Shown here: piece after piece, positions 1 to 8,059 of the stretch
How positions within the stretch are numbered: position 1 is the first letter of the stretch
How the letters are laid out: each line of letters opens with the position of its first letter
Assembly (NCBI RefSeq): GCF_902859705.1
Contig: NZ_CADIJO010000039.1
Span: 1 to 41,158, forward strand
From: Achromobacter deleyi
GTDB taxonomy: Bacteria > Pseudomonadota > Gammaproteobacteria > Burkholderiales > Burkholderiaceae_B
Direction of reading: 5' to 3'
Length of the DNA stretch: 41,158 bases
Position numbers and translations under genes: made by a program
Notes under the pieces: generated by a model
Seen by the model: the letters and a program-made list of their open reading frames with translations, nothing else
Database searches by the model: none
What the model was told of the DNA's origin: nothing

Positions 1-4
1 CGGC

Positions 5-748
5 GTGGCGGTAGCGCTGGGCGCCGGCCGCCTGCCGGCGCGCGTGCGCCTGGCGCTGATTGCGCTGGCGCTGGCCGTGACGCTCGGCGCGCTGGCCGGA
101 ATGCCCTGGGGCGCGGCCATCGGCCCGTTGCGCTGGGGCGGCCTGCTGGTGACGCTGATTTTGGCGATCTCGGCGCTGGTGGCGGCGGTGCCGCTGGCGT
201 TCGGGTTGGCGCTGCTGCGCCGCTCGGGCAGCCATGGCGGGTCGCTGGCCGCGGCTGCCTTGATCGAGGCCGTGCGCGGCGTGCCGCTGGTCACGCAATT
301 GCTGTTTGCCTCGTTCGTGCTGCCGCTGCTTTTGGGCGGCGGCGTATCCAAGTTCAGCATGGCGCTGGCCGCGCTGACGCTGCACACCGCCTGCCTGCTG
401 GCCGAGGTGCTGCGCGGCGCCTTGCAGGCCATTCCCGCGGGCCAGATGATGGCGGCACGCGCGCTGGGCATGCGCCCGGCCGTGGCGTATTGGACGGTGA
501 TCTGGCCGCAGGCACGCCGCATCGCCGCGCCCGCCGCGCTGGGCGTGTTCGTCGGCGCGGTGAAGGACACGTCGCTGGTCAGCATCATCGGCGTGTTCGA
601 TGTGCTGGGCGCGGCCAAGTCGGTGGTCGCGGGCACCGACTGGCGGCCCTATCACGTCGAGGTCTACCTGGCCGTGGCGTTGCTGTACTTCGCGGCCAGC
701 CTGGCGCTGTCGCGCGTGGCGCGGGCCATGGAAGGCCGGCGGGGCTGA
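5..748 (+). CDS. Polar amino acid ABC transporter permease, 5' end cut by window
   Basis: Inner-membrane permease of the HisM/GlnP type, which with a partner ATPase and a periplasmic binding protein imports polar amino acids. The protein is strongly hydrophobic with about five membrane segments. A typical ABC-permease EAA-loop lies near residues 145-170 (MAARALGMRPAVAYW then P-Q-A), the site that contacts the ATPase. The reading frame is open to the window edge and the GTG at 5 has no visible ribosome site, so the true start is probably upstream and the gene is partial. The ATPase and binding protein must lie outside the window. It ends 10 bp from the convergent ubiT stop. The family is clear; the substrate is not. 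Confidence 0.85.
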   Translation: MAVALGAGRLPARVRLALIALALAVTLGALAGMPWGAAIGPLRWGGLLVTLILAISALVAAVPLAFGLALLRRSGSHGGSLAAAALIEAVRGVPLVTQLLFASFVLPLLLGGGVSKFSMALAALTLHTACLLAEVLRGALQAIPAGQMMAARALGMRPAVAYWTVIWPQARRIAAPAALGVFVGAVKDTSLVSIIGVFDVLGAAKSVVAGTDWRPYHVEVYLAVALLYFAASLALSRVARAMEGRRG

Positions 749-758
749 GCGGCCCTGG

Positions 759-1190
759 TCAGCGCGCCGCCGCCAGCCGTTGCAGCCAGGCCGGGCGCGG
801 CGCCGCGTCCAGCCAGTTCTTCACGATCAGCCCCAGTTCGGTGTCACCCGAAATGCGTAGCCGACGCTGGAAGAACAGCGTGTCGGCATCGGTCTCGGCG
901 CGCATCAGCGCCAGCAGGTCGGCCAGCCGCGCACCCAGTTCCAGCTCGCAGGGCGACGCGTCCCAGCGCGGGCGGAAGGCGCCTGCGCGCACCGCGAAGC
1001 CGCTGCGCAAGCCCAGGTCTTCGACGGTGATGGCAAAGCTGCGGCCGTCCAGCTCGGGCGGCGGCGCGAGCCATTTCAGGCGCCGCGCCAGTTCCAGCCC
1101 GGCCGCGAAATGCAGCGAAGCCAGCGGCGCCGGCACGCGCCGCCCCAGGCGTGCCACCACGGACGGCAAGGTGAAGGCAGTGTGACTCAT
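759..1190 (-). CDS. ubiT: UbiT-like SCP2-domain lipid-binding factor for anaerobic ubiquinone synthesis
   Basis: SCP2-fold protein of 143 aa, slightly shorter than E. coli UbiT (about 174 aa). The C-terminal part carries the family stretch DTLFFQRRLRISGDTELG followed by an NWLDA motif. UbiT is thought to bind the hydrophobic quinone intermediates and works with UbiU and UbiV in the O2-independent hydroxylation route to ubiquinone. The ATG at 1190 overlaps the ubiV stop by 4 bp (ATGA), which fixes the start; a longer open frame upstream runs through ubiV and was rejected. It is the last gene of ubiU-ubiV-ubiT. Family assignment rests on the motif plus the context with ubiUV. Confidence 0.88.
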   Translation of the reverse strand: MSHTAFTLPSVVARLGRRVPAPLASLHFAAGLELARRLKWLAPPPELDGRSFAITVEDLGLRSGFAVRAGAFRPRWDASPCELELGARLADLLALMRAETDADTLFFQRRLRISGDTELGLIVKNWLDAAPRPAWLQRLAAAR

Positions 1191-2083
1191 GCGCGCTCCT
1201 GCCAGGCGATGCCCGATTGGCCATGGAAATAGCCGTTGCAGCGGCCGATGCCGGCAGGCGGCGCCACCTCGTCCTGCGCCCGGCCCTGGCGCGCGGCGTC
1301 CAACGCGGCAATGGCCTCCAACGTGCCGCTCGATTGCGGGCTGACGCGCAGCACCTGCGCGCCCAGGTCGGCCAGGTACGCCGCCTGGTCCAGCAGATCC
1401 AGGCACGCGGCCGATTGCACCTGGATGCCGTTGATCGCCAGGAATTCGCGCGATTCGCGAGTGCGCATGTCCAGCCCGTCAGGATGCTCGATGCAGCGAA
1501 AACCGCAGTCGTCCTTCTTCAGGCGGAAATGGCGCGCGGTAAAGCAGCGGGCCGAAAACGCCAGCGCCATGCGGCCCCACACCATCACTTCGGCCTGCAA
1601 GCCCGCCGGCCGCTCGGCCAGCAGCCGGGCCAGCGCGTTCACATGCATTTCCAGCGGCGCCACGAAGCGCGCCGCGCCCCGCGCGGCCAGCCATTCCAGC
1701 GTGCCGCCGTGGTAGGCGTTCATGTGTGGGCCGGCCACGAACGGCCGCCCGCCCAGGTGGCGCAGTGCGCCGACCTCGCCGGCTTCCACCATGAAGTCGC
1801 CCTGCTCGCACAGCCGCCGCAACGCCGAGGCCTCGGCGCCGGTTTCGATCAGCGTACGGGCCGACAGCACCACGTCCTTGCCGGCGGCGCGCAGGTCGCG
1901 CGCCAGGTCCAGCCAGTCGTCGGCGCGCAGCTCGTGGCGCCGGCTACAGACGGTTTCGCCCACGTAGAGGATATCGACGGGGCTGTCGGCCAGCGCCGCA
2001 TAGAATTCCAGCGTGCGCGCACGCGGCCAGTAATACAGCAGCGGACCCGCCGAAATGCGGAAAGCCTTGGGTGTCATTTCCAT
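1187..2083 (-). CDS. ubiV: UbiV, U32-family 4Fe-4S protein, O2-independent ubiquinone hydroxylation
   Basis: U32 peptidase-like protein of 298 aa that forms a heterodimer with UbiU and replaces the O2-dependent ubiquinone hydroxylases under anoxia. Four cysteines match the known UbiV cluster pattern: Cys46 (GETVCSRR) and Cys180, Cys193, Cys197 (ARCFTARHF...DDCGFRC); the last three fall at the same numbers as in the E. coli protein. The start ATG at 2083 was chosen because conserved residues begin at MEMTPKAFRISAGP; a much longer frame continues upstream inside ubiU. It overlaps the end of ubiU by 10 bp, so the two are translationally coupled. Confidence 0.93.
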   Translation of the reverse strand: MEMTPKAFRISAGPLLYYWPRARTLEFYAALADSPVDILYVGETVCSRRHELRADDWLDLARDLRAAGKDVVLSARTLIETGAEASALRRLCEQGDFMVEAGEVGALRHLGGRPFVAGPHMNAYHGGTLEWLAARGAARFVAPLEMHVNALARLLAERPAGLQAEVMVWGRMALAFSARCFTARHFRLKKDDCGFRCIEHPDGLDMRTRESREFLAINGIQVQSAACLDLLDQAAYLADLGAQVLRVSPQSSGTLEAIAALDAARQGRAQDEVAPPAGIGRCNGYFHGQSGIAWQERA

Positions 2084-3090
2084 GGACGTTCGAATGCGCC
2101 TTGCGTAACTTGAGAGCCCTCGGCATGGCGCGCCAGCATGGCGTTCCAGTCGGGGCGCGGGGAATAGCGGTTGGGATCGGCATAGGCGCTGTCCAGCGCC
2201 GCGCGCAGCGTGGACACCACCTGCGTGACGTAGGCCGGGCTGCGCTGGCGCCCTTCTATCTTCACGGCCGACACGCCCATTTCGGCCAGCTTGGGCAACA
2301 GGCCGATGGCGTTCAGGCTGGTGGGCTCTTCCAGCGCGTGGTCGGCGTGGCCGTCGACCTCGAAGCGGCCCTTGCACAGCGTGGGGTACGCAGCCGGCTC
2401 GCCGGGTTCGTAGCGGTCGATCAGAATGCCGTTCAGGCGCGCGTCCAGGCGGCCGTCCTGCTCGACCCAGCGCACCGCGCCAGCCGGCGAACAGACGCCC
2501 TTGTTGTTGGGTGAATCGCCGGTGGCGTATGAAGACAGCAGGCAACGTCCTTCGGCCATGACGCACAGGCTGCCGAAACCGAACACCTCGACCTCGACGC
2601 TGACGTTGGCGCAGATGCGCGCAATTTCGGCCAGGGTCAGCACGCGCGGCAGCACCACGCGGCGGATGCCGAACTGCTCTTTCATCAGTTCGATGGCGTC
2701 GGCATGGGTGGCCGAGCCTTGTACCGACAGGTGCAGCCGCAGGTCGGGATAGCGGTCGCGGGCATAGCCGAGCAGGCCGGCGTCAGCCATGATGACGGCG
2801 TCGGCGCCCAGCGCGTGGGCCGCATCGACGGCCTCGCGCCATTCCTGGCCGCGGCCGGGCTGCACAAAGGTGTTGATGGCGAACAGCACCTGGCGGCCCT
2901 TGGCGTGAGCCAGCGCAACGCCATCGCGGATATCGTTTTCGGTGAAATTGAGCCCGGCGAAATTGCGGGCGTTGGTGGCGTTTTTCAGGCCCAGATAGAC
3001 GGTGTCGGCGCCTGCCTCGATCGCCGCCTTCAGCGCGGCCAGGCTGCCGGCGGGCGCCACGAGTTCCAACGGAGAGGTTCGGGTATGCAT
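2074..3090 (-). CDS. ubiU: UbiU, U32-family 4Fe-4S protein, O2-independent ubiquinone hydroxylation
   Basis: U32 protein of 338 aa, partner of UbiV. The N-terminus ELVAPAGSLAALKAAIEAGA is typical of the family. Four candidate 4Fe-4S ligands are visible at Cys176, Cys183, Cys200 and Cys239 (GSLCVMAEGRC, NNKGVC, YPTLCKGRF), matching the spacing known for UbiU. It is the first gene of ubiUVT. The 92-bp gap behind narL contains a candidate FNR box (3126-3139) centred about 42 bp before the ATG, which suggests its own anaerobic promoter. Placement beside narXL and narGHJI fits a role in supplying quinone for nitrate respiration. Confidence 0.93.
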   Translation of the reverse strand: MHTRTSPLELVAPAGSLAALKAAIEAGADTVYLGLKNATNARNFAGLNFTENDIRDGVALAHAKGRQVLFAINTFVQPGRGQEWREAVDAAHALGADAVIMADAGLLGYARDRYPDLRLHLSVQGSATHADAIELMKEQFGIRRVVLPRVLTLAEIARICANVSVEVEVFGFGSLCVMAEGRCLLSSYATGDSPNNKGVCSPAGAVRWVEQDGRLDARLNGILIDRYEPGEPAAYPTLCKGRFEVDGHADHALEEPTSLNAIGLLPKLAEMGVSAVKIEGRQRSPAYVTQVVSTLRAALDSAYADPNRYSPRPDWNAMLARHAEGSQVTQGAFERPWK

Positions 3091-3125
3091 GCCGGCCAGT
3101 CTAGGGGCCGGCCGGCGGCAAAGCC

Positions 3126-3139
3126 TTGTCGAAGATCAA
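3126..3139 (-). promoter_or_regulatory. Candidate FNR/ANR box upstream of ubiU
   Basis: On the minus strand the sequence reads TTGAT-CTTC-GACAA, 8 of 10 to the FNR consensus TTGAT-N4-ATCAA, with a perfect left half. It is the only such match seen in the 92-bp narL-ubiU gap. E. coli ubiUV is known to be induced anaerobically through FNR, so the site is plausible. This is inference from sequence. Confidence 0.5.
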
Positions 3140-3182
3140 ATGCCCTGGCAACGGGCCAGGTCAACCGTCAAACGGCGCTTGT

Positions 3183-3860
3183 TCAGGCCGGGTCGTCGCC
3201 ATGCAGGCCATGCTCGACCGCGTACACGGCCACTTGCACCCGGCTGGTCAGGTTGAGCTTTTTCAGCACGTTCTGCACGTGGATCTTGACGGTGCTTTCG
3301 CTGACATCGAGTTCGCGCGCAATGACCTTGTTGCTGGCGCCGCGCGCCAGGCATTGCACGATCTGGCGTTCGCGCGCGGTCAGGCGGTGGCGTTCGGCCT
3401 GCCCGGACGGCCCGGACCCATTGGCCGCCAGATTGGCCTGGTCGCGGAATTGCTCGACCAGCTTGGCCGTCATGCTTTCGGCAATGACGGGTTCGCCGCC
3501 CGCCGCGCGGCGGATGGCCGAGGTCAACACGTCGGCATCGATGTTCTTGAGCAGGTAGCCGCGGGCGCCGTCGCGCAGCGCCTGGCCCAGCTCGTCGGCT
3601 TCTTCGGACACGGTCAGGATGATGACCGCGCTGCCCGGCACGTCCTGCGTCAGCAGTTGCAGCGTTTCCAGGCCCGACAGGCCGGGCATGTTCAAGTCCA
3701 GCAGCACCACGTCGGGCTTGAGTTCCTTGGCGCGCTTGACGCCTTCGACCCCGTCGCCGGCTTCGGCCACGATCTCGAAATCGGGCTGGCGTTGCAACAG
3801 CAGGCGCATCCCCGAGCGGAACAGGGTGTGGTCGTCGACGAGCAGGATACGGATGGGCAT
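3183..3860 (-). CDS. narL: Nitrate/nitrite response regulator NarL
   Basis: LuxR/NarL-type response regulator of 225 aa. The receiver domain (residues 1-120) has the acidic pair Asp9-Asp10, phospho-acceptor Asp55 in VVLLDLNMPG, the ILT switch threonine and Lys105 in YLLKN. The C-terminal helix-turn-helix (about 155-215) contains LTARERQIVQCLARG and SESTVKIHVQNVLKKLN. It lies 13 bp after narX, so the pair is one operon. It should control transcription of nitrate respiration genes in response to nitrate sensed by NarX. No classical 7-2-7 NarL site was recognised in the nar upstream regions of this window. Confidence 0.94.
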   Translation of the reverse strand: MPIRILLVDDHTLFRSGMRLLLQRQPDFEIVAEAGDGVEGVKRAKELKPDVVLLDLNMPGLSGLETLQLLTQDVPGSAVIILTVSEEADELGQALRDGARGYLLKNIDADVLTSAIRRAAGGEPVIAESMTAKLVEQFRDQANLAANGSGPSGQAERHRLTARERQIVQCLARGASNKVIARELDVSESTVKIHVQNVLKKLNLTSRVQVAVYAVEHGLHGDDPA

Positions 3861-3873
3861 GGTCTTGATGGGG

Positions 3874-5811
3874 TCAGGCGGCCTGGCGTTCGGCGCCGGG
3901 CAGCAGCAGCGCGATGTGCGTGCCGTGGCCGGGACGGGATTGCATTTTAATCGTGGCGTGCATGCGCGCGGCGCGTTCGCGCATGATGTGCAGGCCCACG
4001 TGGGCCTCGCCGCGGCGCGCCACTTCGGCCGGGTCGTAGCCCTGGCCGTTGTCGATGATGTCCAGACTGAAATCGCGCGCGTTGTGCACGCGGACCTCGA
4101 CCCGATCGGCCTCGGAATGCTTGCGCACGTTGGACAGCGCTTCCTGCAGGATGAACAGCACCTGCAATTGCTGCTCGGGCGGCAGCGGCGCGCCCTCGCC
4201 CTGCTCGAACGCCAGCGAGATGGACAGGCCGGTCTGGCGGCGAAAGCGTTCCACCGTGTCGTGCATGGCGTCGCGCAGATCGCCCTGGCCCAGCTTGCTG
4301 CGGAAATTGGTCAACAGCTCGCGCACGTCCTGGTAGCTTTCGTCCACGCCGGTGCGCAGCAGCGGCAGGATCTCGTCGATCTCGGCCTGGTCGCCGCGCT
4401 TGACCGCCGCGTCCAGCAACTGCAGTTGCAGGTTCAGGAAGTTCAGCCCCTGCGCCAGGCTGTCGTGCAGGCCCTGGGCCACCAGCCCGCGCTCTTGCAC
4501 CACGGCCAGCTGGCGCGCCTGGGCGGAAAGGCGGCGGTTGTCCAGCGCCACGCCCAGGTGCTGCCCCAGGGTTTCCAGCAACTGCGATTCGGAAGGCGCC
4601 AGTTGCCGTGGGCTGCGGAAATGCAGCGAATACGAACCCAGTACCTCGTCGCGGGTCACGATGCGAAACACGGCCACGCTGGCAAAGCCGTCGCGCTGGC
4701 AGTTCAGGTCTTGCGGCGCCGGCGCCTGGCGCAGGTCCTGAATGACGATCACGCCGGCCTGGCGCGTGGCCACGCCGCAGTAGCAGTCGTCCACCCGCAT
4801 GCAGTGTTCGGATTCGACCAGGTCTTCGGACAGGCCCACCGACACCACCAGGTTGAGCGTGTCGTTGTCCGGGTCCAGCGCGCGGATGCTGCCGCCTTCG
4901 GCATCGAACTGCAGCATCACCCGGCGCAGGAAGCCCTGGCACATGGCCTCGATTTCGTTGGGCTGGTTCAGGAAGGCGGCCATGTCGTACAGCGCACCGA
5001 TGTCGCGGTTCTGCGCGGCCAGCTGAGCGGTCTTTTCGCCCACCCGCTGCTCCAGCCCGGTGTACAGGCCCTGCAGTTCATCGGCCATGCGGTTGAAGCC
5101 GCGCGCCAGCACGCCGAATTCGTCGCGGCTTTCGACTGGCAGGCGGGTGCTGAATTCGCGCGCCGCCATGCGCTGCAGCCCGTCGCGCAGCCGCAGCACG
5201 GGCGAGATGATCCACAGGTACAACAGGTAGATCATGGCCAGGGTGCCGGCGCTGGCAATCGCCGCCAACACCCCCTGCGACAGCCGCAGCGACGTGGTTT
5301 TGCCGGCGTTGTCCTGCTCGATCATGCGCACCAGGGCGTCGGCGCGGGCCACGAAATCGGGCAGCGTTTCCAGGTATTCGGCGGCGTCTTCGCGTTCGAT
5401 GGCACGCACCGCCGCCGGCCGCATGATGCTGCGCCAGTAATCGGCCACGCCCAGCCATTGCTCGCGGATGGCCGGATCGTTGGGAATGAACAGCGGCCGC
5501 GCCGGGTTGCCGCGCGCCAGCCGGGCGATGGTGTCGTCCATCAGGCGCAGCTGTTCGTCGGTGCGTACCTGCCGGCCGGCCTGCGGCCGCATCAATTCCA
5601 CCGCCACCCGGTTGGCGCGCATGCGCAGGCTGCCGGTGTCGTTGATGGCGGCGCCCGCGCCTTCCAGCTGCCACGACAGCCACAGCGTCCAGCTGACCAT
5701 GCTGAGCACCACGATCAGCGCCACCAGCGAGCTGGCGATGATGCGGGTGGACAGGCGATGCCGCGACGACGGCAGGCCGTCGGCATCGGCGGGGGTGGCG
5801 GACAGATGCAT
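3874..5811 (-). CDS. narX: Nitrate/nitrite sensor histidine kinase NarX
   Basis: Membrane sensor kinase of 645 aa. A first membrane segment at about 25-45 is followed by the nitrate-binding P-box (NDTGSLRMRANRVAVEL), a second membrane segment, a HAMP linker, a central cysteine cluster (SEHCMRVDDCYCGVA), a HisKA_3 domain with the phospho-histidine in GLVAQGLHDSLAQGLNFL, and an HATPase domain (LSNVRKHSEADRVEV, DNGQGYDP). The start at 5811 (MHLSATPADADG) was chosen because upstream codons run through the intergenic gap into mobB. The order of domains is that of NarX. It reads periplasmic nitrate and phosphorylates NarL. Confidence 0.93.
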   Translation of the reverse strand: MHLSATPADADGLPSSRHRLSTRIIASSLVALIVVLSMVSWTLWLSWQLEGAGAAINDTGSLRMRANRVAVELMRPQAGRQVRTDEQLRLMDDTIARLARGNPARPLFIPNDPAIREQWLGVADYWRSIMRPAAVRAIEREDAAEYLETLPDFVARADALVRMIEQDNAGKTTSLRLSQGVLAAIASAGTLAMIYLLYLWIISPVLRLRDGLQRMAAREFSTRLPVESRDEFGVLARGFNRMADELQGLYTGLEQRVGEKTAQLAAQNRDIGALYDMAAFLNQPNEIEAMCQGFLRRVMLQFDAEGGSIRALDPDNDTLNLVVSVGLSEDLVESEHCMRVDDCYCGVATRQAGVIVIQDLRQAPAPQDLNCQRDGFASVAVFRIVTRDEVLGSYSLHFRSPRQLAPSESQLLETLGQHLGVALDNRRLSAQARQLAVVQERGLVAQGLHDSLAQGLNFLNLQLQLLDAAVKRGDQAEIDEILPLLRTGVDESYQDVRELLTNFRSKLGQGDLRDAMHDTVERFRRQTGLSISLAFEQGEGAPLPPEQQLQVLFILQEALSNVRKHSEADRVEVRVHNARDFSLDIIDNGQGYDPAEVARRGEAHVGLHIMRERAARMHATIKMQSRPGHGTHIALLLPGAERQAA

Positions 5812-5864
5812 GGAAGCGGGACTTGCAGGGACTTTCAAGGGAAATCGCAGACGATCAGTGTAGT

Positions 5865-6362
5865 TCAGTCCCGCCCGACCGTGCGCCGGATGAACGCGGC
5901 CACCGCCGCCGGATCGTTCAGGGGCAGGCACGGCAAGGCTGTGTCCAGCTCGGCGTCGGTCACCACCGCCAGGAAGCCGGGGTCGTCGCCGTGCAGCGGC
6001 GGCTTGCCCAGCGCCGGCCGGTAGACCTCGATGCGCGGAATGTCGGCCGCCTTGAAGCCTTCGACCAGCACCAGGTCGGCCGGCGCCAGCCGGGCCACCT
6101 GCTCTGCCAGCGACGGCTCCGGGGCGTCGCGCAGTTCATGCACGATGGCGTAGCGAAACGGCGAGGCCACCATCACTTCGCGCGCCCCGGCCAGGCGAAA
6201 GCGCGCGCTGTCTTTTCCGGGCGGCTCCATCTGGAAATCGTGGTGGCTGTGCTTGATGACGCTGACCGCCAGCCCGGCCGCGCCCAGGAGCGGCAGCATG
6301 GCCTCGATCAGGGTGGTCTTGCCGCTGCCGGAGCGGCCGGCGATGCCGAATACAGGGGTCAT
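5865..6362 (-). CDS. mobB: MobB, molybdopterin-guanine dinucleotide biosynthesis adaptor
   Basis: P-loop GTPase-like protein of 165 aa. The Walker A motif GRSGSGKTT sits at residues 9-17, followed by VIKHSHHDFQMEPPGKDS and LVLVEGFKAADIPRIEVYR, both standard in MobB. It helps convert Mo-molybdopterin to the bis-MGD cofactor that NarG needs. The ATG at 6362 overlaps the stop of the carbonic anhydrase gene by 4 bp, indicating coupling. mobA is not in the window. A longer frame extends upstream across the carbonic anhydrase gene and is not real. Confidence 0.92.
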   Translation of the reverse strand: MTPVFGIAGRSGSGKTTLIEAMLPLLGAAGLAVSVIKHSHHDFQMEPPGKDSARFRLAGAREVMVASPFRYAIVHELRDAPEPSLAEQVARLAPADLVLVEGFKAADIPRIEVYRPALGKPPLHGDDPGFLAVVTDAELDTALPCLPLNDPAAVAAFIRRTVGRD

Positions 6363-7030
6363 GCTGGCTCCGTGAACAAGGGACACACGATGGGCAGAAA
6401 CGCGTCCGCCCGCGCCGAGTATGCCAGCAAAGCCCCCGCCACCAGGTCGAAATACCAGCCGTGCAAGGTCAGGTCGCCCGCCGCCACCCGCCGCCCCACG
6501 CAGGGCAAGGCTTCCAGATTGCGCAGCGAAATCAGGATGGACGCCTGCTCGCAGGCCCGCCGCCGCTCGGCGCGAGAGGCCTCGGGCATCTGGCTCAGCA
6601 CGCGCTGGCGGGCCGGTTCGGCGATGTCCATCCAGCGGTTCAGGTAGTCGGGGTCGCCGTCGCTGCGGGCGGGCCGATCCATCAGCGCGCGGATGCCGCC
6701 GCATTGCGCGTGGCCCAGCACGATGATCCTGCTGACCGCCAGTTGTTCGACGGCGAACTGGATCGCGGCCAGCACGCCGTGGTGGCCCTGGTCGCGGTCG
6801 GCCGGCGGCACCAGGTTGGCCACGTTGCGCACGGTGAAGATGTCGCCGGGGTCGCAGCCCAGCAGCATGGCCGGGTCCACCCGCGAATCGCAGCAGCCCA
6901 CCAGCAAGGTGCTGGGATGCTGGCCGTCGCGCAGGTTGCGGTACAGCGATGGGGTGGCTTCGTAGTATTGGTGCTGGAAGCGCTGGAAGCCGTCGACCAG
7001 CCGTTCGATGTCGCCCATGCGTTGGCCCAT
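6359..7030 (-). CDS. Beta-class carbonic anhydrase
   Basis: Cytoplasmic zinc enzyme interconverting CO2 and bicarbonate, 223 aa. Zinc-site residues are visible: Cys46 and Asp48 in GCCDSRVD, His107 and Cys110 in LGHAQCGG. The segment IFTVRNVANLVPP is also typical. The ATG at 7030 is used here; an internal ATG four codons on is possible. It sits between moaA (3-bp gap) and mobB (4-bp overlap), so it is transcribed with molybdenum cofactor genes. Why this enzyme belongs there is unclear; bicarbonate supply or pH balance during anaerobic growth is a guess. Confidence 0.93.
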   Translation of the reverse strand: MGQRMGDIERLVDGFQRFQHQYYEATPSLYRNLRDGQHPSTLLVGCCDSRVDPAMLLGCDPGDIFTVRNVANLVPPADRDQGHHGVLAAIQFAVEQLAVSRIIVLGHAQCGGIRALMDRPARSDGDPDYLNRWMDIAEPARQRVLSQMPEASRAERRRACEQASILISLRNLEALPCVGRRVAAGDLTLHGWYFDLVAGALLAYSARADAFLPIVCPLFTEPA

Positions 7031-7033
7031 GTC

Positions 7034-8059
7034 TCACCCTCCCGTCTGTGACATGAAGCGCACGATGCGCTCGGGCCGGGTGGTGAATTCGTGCCGTTCG
7101 GGCTTGGCGGCAATGCCGGCGCGGATCGCCGCTTGCAGTTCGGCATCGCTGGCCCCGGCGCGCAGCAGGCGGCCCAGCGGCACCTGGTCTTCCTGGCCCA
7201 GGCACAGGTACAGCGTGCCGTCCACGCCCAGGCGGACGCGGTTGCAGGTGGCGCAGAAGTGCCGCGACAGGGGCGTGATGACGCCCAGGGCCGGCGCCCC
7301 GGCGCCCGCCGTCCAGTAGCGCGCCGGGCCTGCGCCCTGCCCGGCCAGCGCCGGCACCAGGCCATGGTCGGCCGCCAGCCGCGCGCCCAGGGCGCCCAGG
7401 TCGGCATGGCGGTAGCGGCGGCCGCTGTCGCCCATGGGCATGGGTTCGATCAGGCGCAGGATGAAGCCCTGCGCCAGCGCGTAGCCCAGCAGCCGGCGCA
7501 CGTCGGCCTCGGGCGTGGCGGCGTGCACCACGCTGTTGAGCTTGATGGGGGTAAAGCCGGCATCGCGGGCCGCCATCAGGCCGGACAGCACCGCGTCCAG
7601 GCAGTCGCGGCCGGTGATGCGGGTGAATTCGGCGACATCCAGCGTGTCCAGGCTGATGTTGAGCCGGCGGACCCCGGCCGCGCGCAGCGCCTGGGCGTGG
7701 CGCGCCAGCTGGGTGCCGTTGGTGGACACCGACAGGTCGGCCACGCCGGGCAGCGCCGCGATGGCGCCTGCCAGGTCTGCCACACCGCGGCGCAGCAAGG
7801 GTTCGCCGCCGGTCAGGCGCACCTTGCTCACGCCCAGGCCGGCGAACAGGCCCACCAGCCGCGCCATTTCGTCATGGCGCAGCCAGTTGGCGGGCGTCTC
7901 GAAGCCCTTGAAGCCCTTGGGCATGCAATAGCCGCAGCGCAGATCGCAGCGGTCGGTGACCGATACCCGCAGGTAGTCGATGCGGCGGCCATGGCCGTCG
8001 ATGAGGCCCTGTGGCGCCGGCGCGGCGCCCGAGGAATCGTTTGCCGGTCGCGGGTTCAT
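7034..8059 (-). CDS. moaA: GTP 3',8-cyclase MoaA (radical SAM), molybdenum cofactor step 1
   Basis: Radical SAM enzyme of 341 aa converting GTP to 3',8-cyclo-GTP, which MoaC then turns into cPMP. The N-terminal CX3CX2C cluster is Cys38, Cys42, Cys45 (TDRCDLRCGYC). The C-terminal second cluster is in RHFCATCNRVRLG plus a cysteine in LYLCLG. The protein ends in Gly-Gly, required in the family for activity. The ATG at 8059 overlaps the PPIase stop by 4 bp, which supports this start over a longer frame. A moaA copy inside a nar operon is common in denitrifiers and secures cofactor for NarG. Confidence 0.95.
   Translation of the reverse strand: MNPRPANDSSGAAPAPQGLIDGHGRRIDYLRVSVTDRCDLRCGYCMPKGFKGFETPANWLRHDEMARLVGLFAGLGVSKVRLTGGEPLLRRGVADLAGAIAALPGVADLSVSTNGTQLARHAQALRAAGVRRLNISLDTLDVAEFTRITGRDCLDAVLSGLMAARDAGFTPIKLNSVVHAATPEADVRRLLGYALAQGFILRLIEPMPMGDSGRRYRHADLGALGARLAADHGLVPALAGQGAGPARYWTAGAGAPALGVITPLSRHFCATCNRVRLGVDGTLYLCLGQEDQVPLGRLLRAGASDAELQAAIRAGIAAKPERHEFTTRPERIVRFMSQTGG

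Noticed and set aside
3619..6024. 801-codon frame antisense to narL/narX
   Set aside because: Shadow of narX; composition is Gln/Ala/His-rich without motifs.
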